From Petrotoga sp. UBA5851 (GTDB lineage: Bacteria > Thermotogota > Thermotogae > Petrotogales > Petrotogaceae), in the NCBI GenBank assembly GCA_002431635.1, contig DJGH01000060.1, positions 1,270 through 10,362 of the forward strand: 9,093 nt of DNA, in the 5' to 3' direction. The stretch's first letter is position 1, and every line of letters begins with the position of its first letter. The position numbers and the translations under genes were made by a program. Positions 7,967-9,093 of this stretch are shown here, piece by piece. The notes beneath the pieces are model-generated. The model was not told the origin of the DNA, searched no databases, and saw only the letters and a list, made by a program, of their open reading frames with translations.

Positions 7967-7995
7967 ATAAAAATAAGGTGGGAAGATTCCCACCT
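7967..7995 (-). terminator. Intrinsic terminator after rpsO
   Basis: A perfect inverted repeat AGGTGGGAA / TTCCCACCT (7976-7984 and 7987-7995) lies 4 nt after the rpsO stop. On the minus strand it is followed at once by TATTTTT (7975-7969). This is a classic GC-rich stem plus U tract. It may end rpsO transcripts or act as a partial terminator that lets some read into pnp. On the plus strand no T run follows it. Confidence 0.85.
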
Positions 7996-7999
7996 CTGA

Positions 8000-8275
8000 T
8001 TAGCCTCTTATTCCGAGTTTCTTTAAAAGATCCTGGTAAACTTCAGGTCTTTCAGATTTTAGATAGTTAAGCATCTTTCTCCTTTTTCCAACCATGCTTG
8101 TCAGACCTTTTCTGGAATGATAATCTTTAGGATGCTTCTTAAGATGCTCGGTTATATGCTTTATTCTTGCTGAAAGCAGAGCTATCTGAACCTCCGTGGA
8201 ACCACTGTCTTTTTCGTTAATTCTAAACTGTTCTATGATATCTTTCTTGATATCAACGTCTAAACCTCTTGACAT
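8000..8275 (-). CDS. rpsO: 30S ribosomal protein S15
   Basis: The product has 91 residues, close to the usual 89. S15 binds the central domain of 16S rRNA (the helix 20-22 junction and helix 23a) early in 30S assembly. The family signature is clear: KKDIIEQF near the N-terminus, GSTEVQIALLSARI at 25-38, HLKKHPKDYHSRKGL at 44-58, then the basic MVGKRRKMLNYLK helix. H44 and D51 match the conserved RNA-contact His and Asp. AGGAGGT sits 8 nt before the ATG. The gene has its own consensus promoter and a 66-nt leader containing a hairpin, and ends in an intrinsic terminator. S15 represses its own translation through its leader in several bacteria; whether it does here is not visible from sequence. 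Confidence 0.98.
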   Translation of the reverse strand: MSRGLDVDIKKDIIEQFRINEKDSGSTEVQIALLSARIKHITEHLKKHPKDYHSRKGLTSMVGKRRKMLNYLKSERPEVYQDLLKKLGIRG

Positions 8276-8308
8276 TTGACTTACCTCCTGATTTTAGTCC
8301 AAAAACCA

Positions 8309-8331
8309 AGTAAAGGAATATTCCTTTTACT
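8309..8331 (-). promoter_or_regulatory. Hairpin in the rpsO 5' leader
   Basis: A perfect 16-bp palindrome AAAGGAAT/ATTCCTTT (8312-8327) is extended by AGT/ACT on both sides with a one-base bulge. It lies inside the predicted rpsO leader, about 34 nt before the ATG, and is followed on the minus strand by TTGGTTTTTGG. It could be an RNA hairpin involved in S15 autoregulation or a palindromic protein-binding site. It does not obviously copy the known S15 leader sites. Function is inference. Confidence 0.4.
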
Positions 8332-8347
8332 GAGTTAAGGTAAATTA

Positions 8348-8376
8348 ATTATACTAAATTCTGAGATTTATGTCAA
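8348..8376 (-). promoter_or_regulatory. Consensus housekeeping promoter for rpsO
   Basis: On the minus strand TTGACA (8376-8371) and TATAAT (8353-8348) are separated by exactly 17 bp, a perfect match to the vegetative sigma-70/SigA consensus. The predicted transcription start is the A opposite 8341, which leaves a leader of about 66 nt. Such a match by chance is very unlikely, and it fits the high expression expected of a ribosomal protein gene. Confidence 0.93.
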
Positions 8377-8401
8377 TGTACTCTTTTATCTCTTTTGATT
8401 A

Positions 8402-8410
8402 TGATATAAT
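8402..8410 (+). promoter_or_regulatory. Extended -10 promoter for dnaE
   Basis: TGATATAAT is a perfect TG-extended -10 element on the plus strand. The -35 region around 8382-8387 (TCTTTT) is poor, which is usual for extended -10 promoters. Transcription would begin near 8417, immediately before the Shine-Dalgarno at 8418, giving a very short leader of about 13 nt. It is arranged back to back with the rpsO promoter. If real, it lies downstream of the ATG at 8376 and argues against that start. Confidence 0.6.
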
Positions 8411-8417
8411 ATCGATT

Positions 8418-8425
8418 GGAGGTGA
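8418..8425 (+). promoter_or_regulatory. Strong Shine-Dalgarno deciding the dnaE start
   Basis: GGAGGTGA is a full match to the 16S rRNA tail complement. The in-frame codon 7 nt after GGAGG is ATA at 8430-8432. No ATG, GTG or TTG in the dnaE frame is near; out-of-frame starts meet a TAG within 13 codons or so. Confidence 0.75.
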
Positions 8426-8429
8426 TTTT

Positions 8430-9093
8430 ATACTACTTGGACCAGTTGTTACATCAAAAAGCTTAGGAAAGTCTTACCTTCAATTAACAGATGTTTTTTA
8501 TTTCTGTAAAAAACATCAAATTAATACTGTGATTCTCTGTGAGGATCACGTTTTTTCGTGGGCTGAGTTCTTATATCTGTCCCAGAAAAACGGTTTTAGA
8601 CCCATTATACTGTTTGAATACAAAAACCAGATTTTTTTAATGCGCAACTCCGATGACTTGCTCTCTGTCATAAGGTTTATGAATAACCTGAGAAAGGATT
8701 TCAGCGGTAGCGTTATCAGTATTGATCTTCCTAAAGTGCTTTTCCCTGCTCGCATTATGAAAGGATTTTTTAAAGAACCTGACGGTTTGGCGCTATCTGA
8801 TACTCTTGATGATCAGTTCCAGAAAAAACTTAAACTCTTTGAATCTTATGAGACAGCATATAGTATTGATACTTTCAAAGTTCAGTTTCCAGACCTGGGC
8901 GGTATCAATGCTCTTATAAACATCTTAAAGGGAAAAAAGTTTTCAGAATCCGAGATAAAACGTTTACGATACGAGCTGGAGGTAGTTAAGAAACTTAATG
9001 TTTCGAACTATATACTTAATGTAAAAAATATAGTTGATACGGCAAAAAAAAATCAAATTTCCGTAGGACCAGGAAGAGGCTCGGCAGTCGGAT
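8430..9093 (+). CDS. dnaE: DNA polymerase III alpha subunit, N-terminal part, decayed PHP domain
   Basis: An open plus-strand frame of 221 codons runs off the right edge. Its end reads ELEVVKKLNVSNYILNV, then VGPGRGSAVG (212-221), the hallmark start of the C-family polymerase palm, so this is a replicative-type DnaE. The N-terminal region is a reduced PHP domain. The segment near GPVVTSKS lies where HxHTxYS is expected, and CEDHVFSWAEF where TDHGxxxGxxEF is expected, so most metal ligands are gone and proofreading or pyrophosphatase activity is unlikely. The GPGRGS motif comes at residue 213, against roughly 360 in E. coli DnaE, so about 150 residues are missing; from memory T. maritima DnaE is similarly short. 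The start is uncertain. ATA at 8430 has an ideal Shine-Dalgarno; an in-frame ATG at 8376 would add 18 residues but has no ribosome site and lies before the likely transcription start. The gene diverges from rpsO. Confidence 0.88.
   Translation, partial: MLLGPVVTSKSLGKSYLQLTDVFYFCKKHQINTVILCEDHVFSWAEFLYLSQKNGFRPIILFEYKNQIFLMRNSDDLLSVIRFMNNLRKDFSGSVISIDLPKVLFPARIMKGFFKEPDGLALSDTLDDQFQKKLKLFESYETAYSIDTFKVQFPDLGGINALINILKGKKFSESEIKRLRYELEVVKKLNVSNYILNVKNIVDTAKKNQISVGPGRGSAVG
8490..8517 (+). repeat. Perfect 11-bp inverted repeat inside early dnaE
   Basis: GATGTTTTTTA (8490-8500) and TAAAAAACATC (8507-8517) are exact reverse complements with a 6-nt loop. It covers about codons 21-30 of dnaE. A perfect 11-bp stem is uncommon inside a coding region, though low-complexity T and A runs make part of it cheap. 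See the adjoining terminator-like hairpin. Confidence 0.8.
8529..8556 (+). terminator. Terminator-like hairpin inside dnaE coding region
   Basis: GTGATTCTC (8529-8537) pairs with GAGGATCAC (8541-8549) over 9 bp, one of them a U-G wobble, around a 3-nt TGT loop. It is followed by GTTTTTT (8550-8556). In a non-coding region this would be called an intrinsic terminator. Here it lies about 110 nt after the predicted transcription start, so premature termination or attenuation of dnaE is possible. It may also be a coincidence of codon choice; the regulatory role is unproven. Confidence 0.35.

Noticed and set aside
7976..7995. The same palindrome as a bidirectional terminator
   Set aside because: No T run follows on the plus strand and no plus-strand gene ends there.
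8376..8429. In-frame ATG at 8376 as the dnaE start
   Set aside because: It has no Shine-Dalgarno, would place a perfect extended -10 and a strong ribosome site inside the coding region, and adds 18 residues with no recognised motif. Kept as an alternative, not excluded.
8546..8755. Minus-strand frame of 69 codons
   Set aside because: It overlaps the dnaE frame in antisense; the dnaE frame is supported by its GPGRGS palm motif and upstream signals.
1..9093. Insertion sequences, CRISPR arrays, tRNA genes, phage or defence genes
   Set aside because: No transposase motifs, spaced direct repeats, tRNA-like cloverleaf or toxin-antitoxin-like pair was seen. The gene set is conserved chromosomal housekeeping with uniform base composition by eye.

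Overview
The window looks like chromosome from an AT-rich, fermentative-type bacterium of the Thermotogota. This assignment is an inference. It rests on three things: an unusual short DNA polymerase III alpha subunit with a decayed PHP domain; a purine nucleoside phosphorylase next to a stand-alone DHH-DHHA1 phosphodiesterase whose motifs resemble, from memory, Thermotoga maritima TM1595 (adjacent to the phosphorylase TM1596 there); and the rpsO-pnp-M16 peptidase order. There is no sign of mobile DNA, CRISPR, tRNA or rRNA. Apart from one divergent gene, all genes lie on the minus strand.

Right side (about 7.9-9.1 kb). Two promoters face away from each other in a gap of about 150 bp. The minus-strand one, for rpsO, is a perfect consensus (TTGACA, 17 bp, TATAAT). 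The plus-strand one is an extended -10 (TGATATAAT) placed just before a strong Shine-Dalgarno and the start of dnaE, which runs off the window. No ATG, GTG or TTG lies where that Shine-Dalgarno points; the best-placed in-frame codon is ATA. The first 130 bases of dnaE hold two strong hairpins, the second followed by a T run. rpsO ends in an intrinsic terminator, after which pnp has its own candidate promoter.

Left side (1-7.9 kb). Seven genes follow on the minus strand with gaps of 24 bases or less, or overlaps: pnp (PNPase), an M16B zinc peptidase, a degenerate HD-GYP protein, an intact HD-GYP protein, a purine nucleoside phosphorylase, an NrnA-type DHH phosphodiesterase, and the 5' part of a secreted beta-rich protein. 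I see no terminator between them, so they are probably one operon.

How they may work together: PNPase shortens RNA, NrnA-type enzymes finish off 2-5 nt RNAs and linear dinucleotides, an HD-GYP enzyme turns c-di-GMP into pGpG or GMP, and the phosphorylase salvages guanosine and inosine bases. The operon can therefore be read as an RNA-decay, second-messenger-turnover and purine-salvage unit, with a peptidase and an exported protein attached. The enzyme families are clear; the joint pathway is inference.
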